Source of the DNA: Chroococcopsis sp964623815
GTDB lineage: Bacteria; Cyanobacteriota; Cyanobacteriia; Cyanobacteriales; Microcystaceae
Reading direction: 5' to 3'
NCBI GenBank assembly: GCA_964623815.1
Contig: CAZUVR010000017.1
Location: forward strand, 15,032-79,031
Length of the DNA stretch: 64,000 bases
Below the pieces are notes generated by a model. That model searched no databases. It was not told where the DNA came from and was given only the letters and a program-made list of their open reading frames with translations. Shown here piece by piece: positions 1 through 7,858 of the stretch. Numbering within the stretch: the stretch's first letter is position 1; each line of letters begins with the position of its first letter. The position numbers and the translations under genes are program-made.

Positions 1-811
1 AAACGCTTGCGCCGCCCGCTACCAGGGAAGCGAAAACGAGAGATGGCTCTGGTACCTCTAAACCCTCGATAGAATCGAGCTGAATATTACCGTTCCTATC
101 AACGCCTCCTGTTTGAGTTACACTCAACTCTACGGAAATAATATCGTTGAGATCGACACCGGTGAATTGACTGAGTGCAAATAAACCCCTACCCGTATCT
201 GGATTGAACTCATTCTTAGTCAAGCTGACCGTACTCATACCTCCACCTCTGTCCATTAAGGTCAGGTCAAAAGTGGCGCTCTCCACACTGAGAGAAGAGG
301 TATTAACGGAGATGACTCCGTTTGCTTTTATGTTACTGAGGAAGTTGCTTTGTGTCCCGCTAATGTTGTCGTACAGTAAAGTAGCTTTTGAGGTAATACC
401 ATTATTAGTGGTGAAGTTGAATATCCCACCCGAGTCACCTCCGAGAACCTCTGCTCTGGATGTAATTCTGTTACGGGTATCGGGCGTAGAAAGGACAGTG
501 AGATTTCTAGTGCCTCCAATACTATCGCTGATGGGTATATTAAAAGCTTTAACGTTACCACTATTTCCAAATACGGTTGTGCCCGTCCTACCGGTTAATA
601 TTCTTTGAGGAGGATTGAAGGGAATACCATTGATAGTAGTTGGGGGGGCGGGATTACCATTACTGGTGTAGTTGATGACACCAGGACTATTTGCCGGAGG
701 GTTAAAGTTGAAGTTATCTATAAAAAAGCCTGCGGCTAATGTGGGGCCGCTTCCCATCAGGGAAACGCCTATAAATACACTCGCTGTCTTTGATAAGAGT
801 TTTATCATGGT
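1..811 (-). CDS. PEP-CTERM-type exported protein, 3' end cut by the window
   Basis: The reading frame is open from an ATG at 811 to the window edge (about 270 codons, no stop). The N-terminus (MIKLLSKTASVFIGVSLM, cleavage likely after TLAA) is a signal peptide. The body is Ser/Thr/Asn/Gly-rich, with few charged residues and no Cys, as expected of a beta-rich exported protein. Close to the edge it reads EVPEPSLVFASLVAGGASV, a VPEP motif running into a hydrophobic stretch. This is the PEP-CTERM sorting signal pattern, which in the family is processed by an exosortase; no exosortase gene lies in the window. The specific function is unknown. The missing C-terminus should hold only the rest of the membrane segment and a short basic tail. 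Identification as PEP-CTERM is good; the role is unassigned. Confidence 0.7.
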
Positions 812-1100
812 TTTTGTCTGAGATTTCGGGTGTTGAGTCTGCCAAGTGAAGTTTTATAGATGTACTAAAAAAGTTAGAACTATTTTTATTTTGTATTTTA
901 CCGTTTACTATATCCAGAATCTCTATAAATGTCCAGTGCTTCAACCAGAAAATTATATAGTTTTTATGGAGTTTTAAAGAATTCCTTATATTTACTGGAT
1001 AATACTCAAAGTCATGAATGAAAGGTTAAGATTTTTTTATAGAAGTATCTTTCTCTTTTCTGGGAAAAATAGTATTTAAGCGCACAAACGTAAAAAATTT

Positions 1101-1649
1101 ATGTACCCCAATGACATGACTGCGGGCAGGAGCGGGCGGCGTTTCCCAAAAGTCCCTTTAGATAGAAGAGCCTACGCCTTCGCTATAGATTTTGTTAGTG
1201 TATGGTTTCTAAGTTCTTTCGCCGGCGTTAACTGGTTGGTTAAGCTATTAGTTTTTTTATTTTGTTGGCTATTATTACGGGTTATCGTCGTCCAGGCGAA
1301 TAAGGGACAGAGTTTAGGGAGGTGGGCCCTCGATATGAAAGTGATCGATTTACGTTTCCGGCGGGTACCGACAGTCGTGGATTTAGGCAAGAGAGAGATC
1401 TTACTGGGAACTTGTGCCGGGTTGGCGATGTTGGGAATAAATGCAGTTTTTAATAATCCTCTCAGTTTTATAATCCTCTGCTCGTTTCTCTTGATAGAGT
1501 GTGGTTCTGCCATAGGAGACGAGGAATATGGCCGAGCTTTTCACGATCGCATGACGGGCACAGTGATCATTCAAACCCGCCGGGGCTTCTCTCTCGATAT
1601 TCGCGTCCGAAATTTCTGGCGCATTTTGAAAAAGCAACGCCCGAGGTAA
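1101..1649 (+). CDS. RDD family integral membrane protein
   Basis: 182 residues. After a short basic N-terminus comes RRAYAFAIDFVSVWFLSS, which matches the Arg-Asp start and first membrane helix of RDD domains. A second hydrophobic helix (about 45-65) follows, then GQSLGRWALDMKVID, the conserved cytoplasmic loop of the family. A third hydrophobic segment lies near residues 105-135. RDD proteins are small multi-helix membrane proteins of mostly unknown role; some have been linked to ion transport. The gene stands alone and is followed by a strong hairpin terminator at 1698-1723. I cannot say more about its function. Confidence 0.75.
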   Translation: MYPNDMTAGRSGRRFPKVPLDRRAYAFAIDFVSVWFLSSFAGVNWLVKLLVFLFCWLLLRVIVVQANKGQSLGRWALDMKVIDLRFRRVPTVVDLGKREILLGTCAGLAMLGINAVFNNPLSFIILCSFLLIECGSAIGDEEYGRAFHDRMTGTVIIQTRRGFSLDIRVRNFWRILKKQRPR

Positions 1650-1697
1650 AATAGCGATCGCTCACCATTCACTTCTCAAGCCTCACTTTTCAAAGCT

Positions 1698-1723
1698 AAA
1701 CCCTGCCGGGGGGCAGGGTTTTT
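1698..1723 (+). terminator. Rho-independent terminator between RDD gene and psaI
   Basis: A perfect 10-bp stem (AAACCCTGCC, 1698-1707; GGCAGGGTTT, 1712-1721) with a GGGG loop ends in a T run (1719-1723). It lies between the convergent RDD gene (+) and psaI (-) and could act for both. Confidence 0.8.
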
Positions 1724-1749
1724 CGAGGCGATGAAAGGGTTTAACCTAA

Positions 1750-1866
1750 TTAAGCATCACTTTCGATATAGATAAAGAGAAGGCCCATAACAACAGCAGG
1801 TAGAAGCCAGCAGATGAGAGGGATTAAGATCCAGGGTAAATAAGAAGCTGCGTAAGCACCGCTCAT
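1750..1866 (-). CDS. psaI: Photosystem I reaction centre subunit VIII (PsaI)
   Basis: A 38-residue single-helix protein beginning MSGAYAASYLPWILIPLICW and ending IYIESDA. The N-terminal YAASYLPWILIP and the length are characteristic of PsaI. The ATG at 1866 is the only sensible start, because an upstream ATG in another frame stops after five codons. PsaI is a thylakoid membrane subunit that contacts PsaL and stabilises the PSI trimer or tetramer interface. It lies 45 bp downstream of psaL on the same strand, the usual cyanobacterial psaL-psaI arrangement, so the two are probably cotranscribed. Confidence 0.93.
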   Translation of the reverse strand: MSGAYAASYLPWILIPLICWLLPAVVMGLLFIYIESDA

Positions 1867-1911
1867 GTCAAACACTCCATAATTATAAAAACAGGATGAA
1901 AAAGGGGATAT

Positions 1912-2397
1912 TTATTGGTTAAAGACCCCGCGCATGATGCCGTCAACTACGTTGAGATTCTCTAACAGGAAATAGGCCACAAAAGCGCCGCCCATACCAC
2001 CGACGAAAAAGCCGGCGGCGAACTGGCTCCAGCCGTCTGCCGTTTTCAGGGTGTCGGTTTGACCTGTCACATGACCTTTAAAAGTAACCAAGCCATAGCT
2101 AGCGAGGCAGGCCGTGCCGATGAGAACCATTGCCAGGGCAGAAATTAAGCCGCCTAAATTAGCGAACTCGGAATCTCTTAAAGGGCCGAGGATAACCCAA
2201 GGGCCAAGGAGAAAATACCCGTGAGCCATACCGATTTCTAAACCCCGTAGGATAGGAGCTAGACCCGGACGATAGGCGGGTAAGTTGCCGATAAAGGCTT
2301 TGGTAAAATCGGAAGCTGAAATCGGGGTAGCTAAATGACCCGTGAAAGGGTCGTCGTTGAAAGGTTTAACTACCTGTGTGTATCCAGATTCAGGCAT
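1912..2397 (-). CDS. psaL: Photosystem I reaction centre subunit XI (PsaL)
   Basis: 161 residues, normal for cyanobacterial PsaL. The N-terminus carries VKPFNDDPFTGHLATPISAS, and GNLPAYRPGLAPILRGLEIG precedes the first membrane helix; both are hallmark PsaL segments. Helices follow at roughly 55-75, 80-105 and 130-155. PsaL forms the trimerisation domain of photosystem I in the thylakoid membrane and binds chlorophyll and carotenoid. An AGGAGA ribosome site lies just upstream of the ATG. psaI follows 45 bp downstream. The promoter should lie in 2398-2570, shared with the divergent psb32. Confidence 0.95.
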   Translation of the reverse strand: MPESGYTQVVKPFNDDPFTGHLATPISASDFTKAFIGNLPAYRPGLAPILRGLEIGMAHGYFLLGPWVILGPLRDSEFANLGGLISALAMVLIGTACLASYGLVTFKGHVTGQTDTLKTADGWSQFAAGFFVGGMGGAFVAYFLLENLNVVDGIMRGVFNQ

Positions 2398-2592
2398 TGT
2401 ACTTGAGTTCTCCTAGTTCTGAATGACTTTATTGAAAAGAAAACTTTAAGAAACTATTTTAAGCAAGTAGGGACAATATATCCCCGAAAAGGGTACTCTG
2501 TGTTAAAAAAGTTCACGAAAGGATCGATCGCTGATCTGTTTGCCCCTGTCCTTTATGATGATTGGTAGCAATTATTTTTGAGAACCGTATCT

Positions 2593-3294
2593 ATGAGGAT
2601 TTTTCTCTCTCACCCCTTAATCCATAAGTTGGTTATTCTCGTCGTTGCCTGTCTGGCTTTGGTAGTATCCCCCGCCAGGGCAACGGGAGTTTATGATCTC
2701 CCGAATTTACAAGCCAGTTCATCTACCTACGTGGTAGATCAGGCGGAGGTGATCAGCACCGCCAACGAAGGTAAACTCAATAAAGATCTGAAACTTCTGG
2801 CCAAAAAAAGCGGCAACGAACTAAGGATGGTAGTGGTGCGCCGGCTTGATTTCGATCAAACCATCGATGGCCTCGCCGAAGAAATCTTTACCACTTGGTA
2901 TCCCGCCCCCGAAACTCAATCTAACCAAACCCTATTAGTTTTAGACACCCTCACCAATAAAACGGCCATCCGTCACGGCGAAGGTGTCGCTCCAGTTTTG
3001 ACCGGTGAAATAGCCGAAAGCGTATTAGAAGAAACTATGGCGGCTCCCCTGAAAGATGGTGCCAAGTATAACCAAGCCCTATTAGACGCGAGTAATCGCC
3101 TAGGTGCCGTATTATCCGGTCAAGCCGATCCCGGCCCCCCGAATATACAAAAAATCGACATCTCTAGCACCTTCACCACCGCCGAGGAAACCGATGATAA
3201 AAGCGCCAGCATTTGGGTGATAGTGCTTTTAGCCCTGGCTACTATTATCCCGATGGTTACTTATTTCTGGTATGTGGGTTTTCCTGGCAGATAA
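2593..3294 (+). CDS. psb32: TPM-domain thylakoid lumen protein, Psb32-like
   Basis: An N-terminal signal peptide (KLVILVVACLALVVSPARA) is followed by a TPM domain (about 35-180): YVVDQAEVIS, then an alternating alpha/beta region with FTTWYPAP, NQTLLVLDTLTNKTAIRHGEG and VLTGEIAESVLEETMAAPLKDG. A single C-terminal membrane helix (ASIWVIVLLALATIIPMVTY) follows, ending in a short tail. This architecture matches the plant TLP18.3 and cyanobacterial Psb32 family, associated with photosystem II protection and repair. A TTG at 2578 is also in frame, but the ATG at 2593 starts directly at the signal peptide and is preferred. It is divergent from psaL. The assignment of the domain is firm; the exact PSII role is from the family. 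Confidence 0.8.
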   Translation: MRIFLSHPLIHKLVILVVACLALVVSPARATGVYDLPNLQASSSTYVVDQAEVISTANEGKLNKDLKLLAKKSGNELRMVVVRRLDFDQTIDGLAEEIFTTWYPAPETQSNQTLLVLDTLTNKTAIRHGEGVAPVLTGEIAESVLEETMAAPLKDGAKYNQALLDASNRLGAVLSGQADPGPPNIQKIDISSTFTTAEETDDKSASIWVIVLLALATIIPMVTYFWYVGFPGR

Positions 3295-3307
3295 TACAAC
3301 GAGAATC

Positions 3308-3375
3308 GGGAATTGGGAATTGGGGTCAAAATATAGATACCCAATTCCCAACCCCTAACCCCCAATTCCTAATCT
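3308..3375 (+). repeat. Heptanucleotide repeat cluster forming a hairpin
   Basis: GGGAATTGGG occurs twice, overlapping (3308-3317 and 3315-3324), and CCCAATTCCC lies at 3340-3349, giving a perfect 10-bp stem. Further related units (CCCAACCCCTAACCCCCAATTCC) follow. It sits between the convergent psb32 and DUF4346 genes and may act as a terminator. It belongs to the short heptanucleotide repeats known in cyanobacteria, also seen here at 3841, 9911, 37345, 59112 and 61152. Confidence 0.6.
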
Positions 3376-3395
3376 TTAACCCAAACTGATGTTAT

Positions 3396-3779
3396 TTAAT
3401 CCTGAATATATTCTTCACCGCTAATCAGGGCATATTCGGCTCTGGTAAATTCTCTACCAAGATAACAGGCGTGGTCGAACATGGTGATCGGACAGGGTTT
3501 TGTCTCTTCGATAATTTTGACACCTAGTTCCTTAGCGGTTCTACCTGTGTATAGGGTTTGGGCGGTTCTTTCTACGTTGCCACGGCAGGGTATCACCTCG
3601 CCCGTCTCTGGATCTACCGCCAAGCCCTGCTCGTTAATAATATTAGTGAAATGTTTGGCACAGATTAAGTTTTTTTCCCGATCGACATAAATAATAAAAT
3701 ATCCCGCCGGATCTAAATCTATATGACGTTTAGATAATTCGTCGTCTATCTCTTTAATTTCTTTCGCTAATTCAGACAT
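3396..3779 (-). CDS. DUF4346-type conserved cyanobacterial protein
   Basis: 127 residues from the ATG at 3779 (an upstream in-frame start at 3800 is less likely; GGGA lies before 3779). The sequence LDPAGYFIIYVDREKNLICA, then GLAVDPETGEVIPCRG and the C-terminal YLGREFTRAEYALISGEEYI match what I remember of the cyanobacterial DUF4346 proteins. There is no signal peptide or membrane helix, so it should be cytosolic. Its function is unknown. Cys residues (NLICAKH, VIPCRG, TKPCPITMFDHACYLG) are notable and could bind a metal or cofactor, but this is inference. Confidence 0.7.
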   Translation of the reverse strand: MSELAKEIKEIDDELSKRHIDLDPAGYFIIYVDREKNLICAKHFTNIINEQGLAVDPETGEVIPCRGNVERTAQTLYTGRTAKELGVKIIEETKPCPITMFDHACYLGREFTRAEYALISGEEYIQD

Positions 3780-3840
3780 AAAGCTATTCCCGTTAAACAA
3801 GACTTATCATTTTACAGCACTTTTTAAATCGTTCCTCCCC

Positions 3841-3868
3841 AACTCCCAACTCCCGACTCCCAATTCCC
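3841..3868 (+). repeat. Four tandem heptanucleotide units
   Basis: Exactly four 7-mers in a row: AACTCCC, AACTCCC, GACTCCC, AATTCCC. They end one base before the stop codon of the CPXCG gene (3870), so the gene reads up to the repeat edge. This is a cyanobacterial short tandem repeat family also found elsewhere in the window. Confidence 0.7.
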
Positions 3869-3869
3869 C

Positions 3870-4058
3870 TCACTCTTGATAATCGGTGTCGATTTCCACG
3901 TCTAGAGTGTCCTCATCCACCGATATATATAAAATATTGGGGCGGCAACAAACCTGACAGTCTTCTACATAGGATTGATGGCTACCGGCACTTAAATCGA
4001 TGAAAGTTGTACTCGGCTCCCCACAAAAGGCACAATAATACTCGGCGGTCGTTTGCAT
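3870..4058 (-). CDS. CPXCG-type cysteine-rich small protein
   Basis: 62 residues with two Cys pairs: EYYCAFCGEPS near the N-terminus and EDCQVCCRPN in the middle, followed by an acidic C-terminus (SVDEDTLDVEIDTDYQE). This is the layout of the small CPXCG-motif proteins, presumed zinc ribbons of unknown role. In this protein the first pair reads CAFC rather than CPxC. It lies downstream on the same strand as nothing close and upstream of the DUF4346 gene by about 90 bp across a heptamer repeat. Confidence 0.7.
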   Translation of the reverse strand: MQTTAEYYCAFCGEPSTTFIDLSAGSHQSYVEDCQVCCRPNILYISVDEDTLDVEIDTDYQE

Positions 4059-4173
4059 TCTGCTACACTTGATGATTGAGGCTATATCTGAGTTTAGCCC
4101 TAAATTATAGTTTTTTTAATCGCATCTAATATTGACAAAAAAGCCTAGATGTGTATATAGAAAGGAAAAGAGC

Positions 4174-4764
4174 ATGAGTCAAGTAAGAACATTTTCCGGG
4201 CGCGGCATACCATTAAGGGGAGATGATATAGATACCGATCGCATCATACCAGCTAGATTCCTACGTTGCGTCACCTTCGAGGGATTGGGGGCGCAGGTAT
4301 TCGCAGACGATCGATCGCAGCTAGGGGGACAGCACCCCTTCGACCTACCCCAGTACCAAGGTGCTGAAATCTTAGTGGTTAACGCTAATTTCGGTTGTGG
4401 CTCATCACGAGAACACGCACCCCAAGCGATTATGAGATGGGGGATCAAAGCTATCGTCGGTGAAAGTTTCGCCGAGATTTTCTTCGGCAACTGCACAGCT
4501 AACGGAGTACCCTGTCTCACCGGGCCCTCGGAAACGGTGAAGCGTCTACAGGACATCATAGAAGCTAACCCCCGGATACCGCTAGATATAAGTTTAGAAA
4601 AATTAGAAGTAGAAGCTGGAGACTTCCTAGGCTCCCTCGACCTGCCGGAAGGTGCGAGACAGATGTTAATCGAGGGGAGTTGGGACAGTTGTGGTCAACT
4701 GACTCAAAATATAGAGGAGATAAAAGCAACCTCCGCCCGATTACCCTATTTATCTTGGGTTTGA
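4174..4764 (+). CDS. leuD: 3-isopropylmalate dehydratase small subunit (LeuD)
   Basis: 196 residues from the ATG at 4174, which has a good purine-rich AGGAAAAGAG ribosome site; an earlier in-frame start at 4132 is not supported. RGDDIDTDRIIPARFL at the N-terminus and NFGCGSSREHAPQAIMRWGI are signature segments of aconitase-type swivel domains. LeuD pairs with LeuC to isomerise 2- to 3-isopropylmalate in leucine synthesis in the cytosol. leuC is not in the window. The length is normal. Confidence 0.95.
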   Translation: MSQVRTFSGRGIPLRGDDIDTDRIIPARFLRCVTFEGLGAQVFADDRSQLGGQHPFDLPQYQGAEILVVNANFGCGSSREHAPQAIMRWGIKAIVGESFAEIFFGNCTANGVPCLTGPSETVKRLQDIIEANPRIPLDISLEKLEVEAGDFLGSLDLPEGARQMLIEGSWDSCGQLTQNIEEIKATSARLPYLSWV

Positions 4765-4773
4765 ATCTCCAGA

Positions 4774-4799
4774 AGTCTGGAAACGTCTAAATCCAGACT
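4774..4799 (+). terminator. Hairpin between leuD and collagen-like gene
   Basis: AGTCTGG (4774-4780) and CCAGACT (4793-4799) form a perfect 7-bp stem with a 12-nt loop in the 44-bp gap between convergent genes. There is no long T run, so it is a weak candidate terminator. Confidence 0.4.
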
Positions 4800-4808
4800 C
4801 TCCCTGTT

Positions 4809-5393
4809 TCAGTATAGATAAATGCCTCCATTCCTGTCGATATTAATGGTGGTATAACCTGGGATTTCGCTCGGAGCGGTAGTGACCGTCAAGGTAATCT
4901 CATTATTATTGCTAACGTCCACTGAGTAGATCAAACTGATAGGATTCCTCACCGGAGCATTTTGAGAACGATTGATCAAGATATAAGCCGGTAATCGAAA
5001 ACCTTTTAAAACCGTAGACTCGCCCGCAGAAATTTGCTGGGGGGAGGGGTTGATATTAGCGGTTAGATCGTAATCTAACGGCAGATCCGTAGAGTTAACG
5101 ATTTTTAGCAGGACAGGACGATTAACATCAACCCGGGCTACAGGTTGCCAGGGACCGGGTTGAAAAGTGTTAGCAGGCTTGGTTCCAGGAGTTGTGGAGG
5201 TTCCGGGAACTCCAGGGATTCCAGGCACCCCAGGAACTCCGGGGACTCCAGGCACCCCAGGAACTCCAGGCACCCCAGGAACTCCAGGCACCCCAGGAAC
5301 TCCAGGGATGCCCTGAGCGATCGCTCGCGTTTCCGGATTTAAGCACAGAGTCGAAGCTAACAAGCCGGTAGTAAGTAAATAAGTTAATTTCAT
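4809..5393 (-). CDS. Secreted collagen-like (Gly-Val-Pro)n protein
   Basis: 194 residues. A signal peptide (MKLTYLLTTGLLASTLC...) with cleavage near AIAQ leads directly into 12 uninterrupted Gly-X-Pro triplets (GIP, nine GVP, GIP, GVP; about residues 28-63). A Pro/Thr linker and a roughly 115-residue beta-rich domain ending NIDRNGGIYLY follow. Gly-X-Pro runs are the sequence signature of collagen-like or elastin-like extended segments; 12 triplets is short for a stable triple helix. The C-terminal domain is not one I recognise. The gene begins 4 bp after the stop of the LpxB-like gene, which suggests cotranscription with surface-glycan genes. A cell-surface or periplasmic role is inferred. 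Confidence 0.75.
   Translation of the reverse strand: MKLTYLLTTGLLASTLCLNPETRAIAQGIPGVPGVPGVPGVPGVPGVPGVPGVPGVPGIPGVPGTSTTPGTKPANTFQPGPWQPVARVDVNRPVLLKIVNSTDLPLDYDLTANINPSPQQISAGESTVLKGFRLPAYILINRSQNAPVRNPISLIYSVDVSNNNEITLTVTTAPSEIPGYTTINIDRNGGIYLY
5209..5316 (-). repeat. 9/18-bp tandem repeat encoding Gly-Val-Pro
   Basis: On the minus strand the codons alternate GGA GTT CCT and GGG GTG CCT, giving an 18-bp unit repeated with few changes inside the collagen-like gene. Such an array can change length by slippage in 9- or 18-bp steps without breaking the frame. Confidence 0.75.
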
Positions 5394-5397
5394 TCAA

Positions 5398-6633
5398 TCA
5401 CCTCACAGGTAACATTTGCCTGACTATAGTAGCAATTTTACCCGCTGCTCCCGACTGACCTCGTATTTGTCGTAAAGATTCACGAATTTGGCTCAGTTGC
5501 TCCCGATTATCGAGCCAGGAGATAACTAAATCTCCCACCTCCTGCGGTTGTAATTCTCCCAATAACTCTGGCACTATCTCCCTACCCGCCCAAATATTCG
5601 GCCAGGCGTAGAGGCGTTTTTGTTTCATCATTACTCGATTGATCAGCTTAGCCATAGTAGACCCCACCCCGGGTAGATGGGCTAACAATCCAGGCAAACC
5701 GTCCCAGGTACGCATTGCGTCTAGTTGTTGCATTGGCAGTAAGACGAGCATCGGTACACCTAAACCCCCCAATTCCGCCGTATTAGCCCCCACCGTAGTC
5801 AGGGCCAGGTCACAGTTCGCTAACCAGCGATGAGCGGGAAATTCCGTAATTAGTTCGATTTTAATACCCTTCGGGCTTTCTAAATAGGGATTGCCCTTGT
5901 CTGGGTAAATCAAAAGGGCGCTACTCCAGCCCGTTTGTCCGATGATGGGATTGGTTTCGGGCCGGGCGAAATCTGCGAGGCGTGGTAAATCTAGAGTAGG
6001 GGCTACGGGGATGATAAATCGGCTCCCTGGATAACGTCGGGCGATCACTTCCGCTACCGACAGGCTCAAGGGTAAACCCTGAGTCAGTTTCCAGGGTTTA
6101 GAACCAGGTAGGAAAGCGATTAAAGGTCGAGCGTCGTCGCGGACAATATCCGGTAATCTTTCCACATCTAACATTAAATCCCCTACCACTTCCGCCTTAT
6201 ATCGATAGGCGGGGGGAATTTTTTCCTTAACTTTCTCGCTCGTGACGGCGAAGCGATCGATCCACCGATACCAGCGAGCTTCCCATTCTCCGTAGATCAA
6301 AGAGCGATAACCGAGGCGACGGGCAATCACCAGGGGGAAAAATTGATCTCCCCCCAGGAAAATCACTACACCTTGAGGATACCAATCCCAATTTTCAAAC
6401 GTTTTCCCCAGCAAGAGGAAGGGAAGGAAATGATCCGGCGACTGTACGCGATCGACCTCCCGATATTTCCGCACTACTTCCGTCTCTGTTCCCATCGCGT
6501 GGGTGCAGGGGGAGAGAATTACAGAGATTCTCAACCCTTGGTAGCCGCAAGATTGACGTATCGCTTTTACTACGGGGCGAACCCAGGTCGATACCTCCCC
6601 TGGGCCGTTAGAGAGGATAATTACATCAAACAT
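5398..6633 (-). CDS. Lipid-A-disaccharide synthase-related glycosyltransferase
   Basis: 411 residues. The start MFDVIILSNGPGEVSTWVRP matches the N-terminal Rossmann region of the LpxB-related proteins of cyanobacteria (NGPGE motif), and the C-terminal half has LTTVGANTAELGGLGVPMLVLLP, the donor-binding GT-B signature. These proteins are homologous to LpxB but form a separate group whose acceptor is not established, and the true LpxB role should not be assumed. It overlaps the upstream nucleotidylyltransferase by 8 bp and is followed 4 bp later by the collagen-like gene, so the three read as one operon. The product should be cytosolic or peripheral at the inner membrane. Confidence 0.8.
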   Translation of the reverse strand: MFDVIILSNGPGEVSTWVRPVVKAIRQSCGYQGLRISVILSPCTHAMGTETEVVRKYREVDRVQSPDHFLPFLLLGKTFENWDWYPQGVVIFLGGDQFFPLVIARRLGYRSLIYGEWEARWYRWIDRFAVTSEKVKEKIPPAYRYKAEVVGDLMLDVERLPDIVRDDARPLIAFLPGSKPWKLTQGLPLSLSVAEVIARRYPGSRFIIPVAPTLDLPRLADFARPETNPIIGQTGWSSALLIYPDKGNPYLESPKGIKIELITEFPAHRWLANCDLALTTVGANTAELGGLGVPMLVLLPMQQLDAMRTWDGLPGLLAHLPGVGSTMAKLINRVMMKQKRLYAWPNIWAGREIVPELLGELQPQEVGDLVISWLDNREQLSQIRESLRQIRGQSGAAGKIATIVRQMLPVR

Positions 6634-7792
6634 CTTCCCCGTTCAATAACTCATCGATGACCACGCGCTTACTGAGGGTTTCGTCGGTGGGTATCTGGCG
6701 CACATCGGTGATCAACCAATCGAGAGCCGCCGCCTGAACATCGATCGCCGCCCCCGTCTTATCCACGCAATAGCGCCCGAACACTAATTTATCCACCAGA
6801 CGAACCCCCGCGCCGAGACGGGAATATTCAAAGATAACGCTATTATCTACGGTGGCACCGCTACAGATCCAACAATTGGGGCCGATCATGGTGGGGCCGA
6901 TAATCTTCGCCCCGTCTTCGATCCTCGTCATGGCACCGATGTAGACGGGTCCGGTTATATCCACCTTATCCCAATTCACCGCTACATTCAGACCAGTGTA
7001 AATACCTGGCTTGACTTCTATTCCTGGTATTTCTACATTTTTTATCTCCCGCGATAATACTCCTCTGATGGCGTGCCAGTAGTCCGGAACCTTGCCGATG
7101 TCTACCCACTCGAATTCCATATTTAAGGCGAAAAAGGGAGCATTTTTCGCCACTAGCTCGGGGAATAATTCGCTACCTATATCATATTTTTGATTGGGGG
7201 GGATGAAATCGATAACCTCCGGCTCGAAAATATAAATACCTGTATTGATCTCTGTACTTAAAGCGGATTCCACCGAGGGTTTTTCCTGGAAACTGAGAAT
7301 CCGATTGTTCCCGTCGGTGACGACTACGCCGTAACTAGAAACGACTTCCCGGGGAACGGATTTAGTGATCACGGTGGCGATCGCTCCCTTTTCCCTATGC
7401 CATTTAACCGCAGCGCTCAGATCCAGATCGATCAGGGCATCGCCGCACAGTACTACGAAAGTATCATCGAAAAAAGGACTAAAATCCTGTATGCGCCTGA
7501 TTCCACCCGCCGATCCCAAAGCATCACCTATTAATTCTCCATCTTCGATCCTTCCCTCGAAAGAATAGCCGATATGCACTCCAAAGCGTTGACCATCACG
7601 AAAATAATTTTCTATTTCTTCCGCTAAGTGACTAACGTTGACCATGATCTGGTCAAAGCCGTGCAGGCGTAATAATTCCAATAAAAATTCCATTACTGGC
7701 TTTTGCAGGATGGGGATAAGTGGTTTAGGGATAGTGTGGGTAATCGGGCGCACGCGAGTCCCTTTCCCGGCTGCCAGAATCATGGCTTTCAT
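6626..7792 (-). CDS. Sugar-1-phosphate nucleotidylyltransferase, mannose-1-phosphate guanylyltransferase-like
   Basis: 388 residues. The N-terminal domain starts MKAMILAAGKGTRVRPITH with KPLIPILQKPVME, the nucleotide-binding signature, followed by LCGDALIDLDLS (metal-binding Asp) and FQEKPS. The C-terminal part (from about 250) holds left-handed beta-helix hexapeptides (GPVYIGAMTRIEDGAKIIGPTMIG). Such proteins make NDP-sugars; the layout is that of bacterial GDP-mannose or glucose-1-phosphate pyrophosphorylases. GDP-mannose would fit the gmd-fcl pair at 17.8 kb, but substrate cannot be read from sequence alone. It overlaps the downstream LpxB-like gene by 8 bp, which indicates translational coupling. 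Confidence 0.8.
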   Translation of the reverse strand: MKAMILAAGKGTRVRPITHTIPKPLIPILQKPVMEFLLELLRLHGFDQIMVNVSHLAEEIENYFRDGQRFGVHIGYSFEGRIEDGELIGDALGSAGGIRRIQDFSPFFDDTFVVLCGDALIDLDLSAAVKWHREKGAIATVITKSVPREVVSSYGVVVTDGNNRILSFQEKPSVESALSTEINTGIYIFEPEVIDFIPPNQKYDIGSELFPELVAKNAPFFALNMEFEWVDIGKVPDYWHAIRGVLSREIKNVEIPGIEVKPGIYTGLNVAVNWDKVDITGPVYIGAMTRIEDGAKIIGPTMIGPNCWICSGATVDNSVIFEYSRLGAGVRLVDKLVFGRYCVDKTGAAIDVQAAALDWLITDVRQIPTDETLSKRVVIDELLNGEDV

Positions 7793-7858
7793 GAATAGTT
7801 ACTTCCTTATACGTTACCGGTGCAAATGGTTTGATCAGTATTGCCTAGTTTACCATTA

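Noticed and set aside
328..608. Frames of 80 and 134 codons at the left edge
   Set aside because: They are alternative readings of the PEP-CTERM-type gene, which is open from 811 to the edge and begins with a signal peptide.
5145..5397. Gly/Trp/Ser-rich frames across the collagen-like gene
   Set aside because: Out-of-frame readings of the 18-bp repeat; the true frame has the signal peptide and the beta domain.
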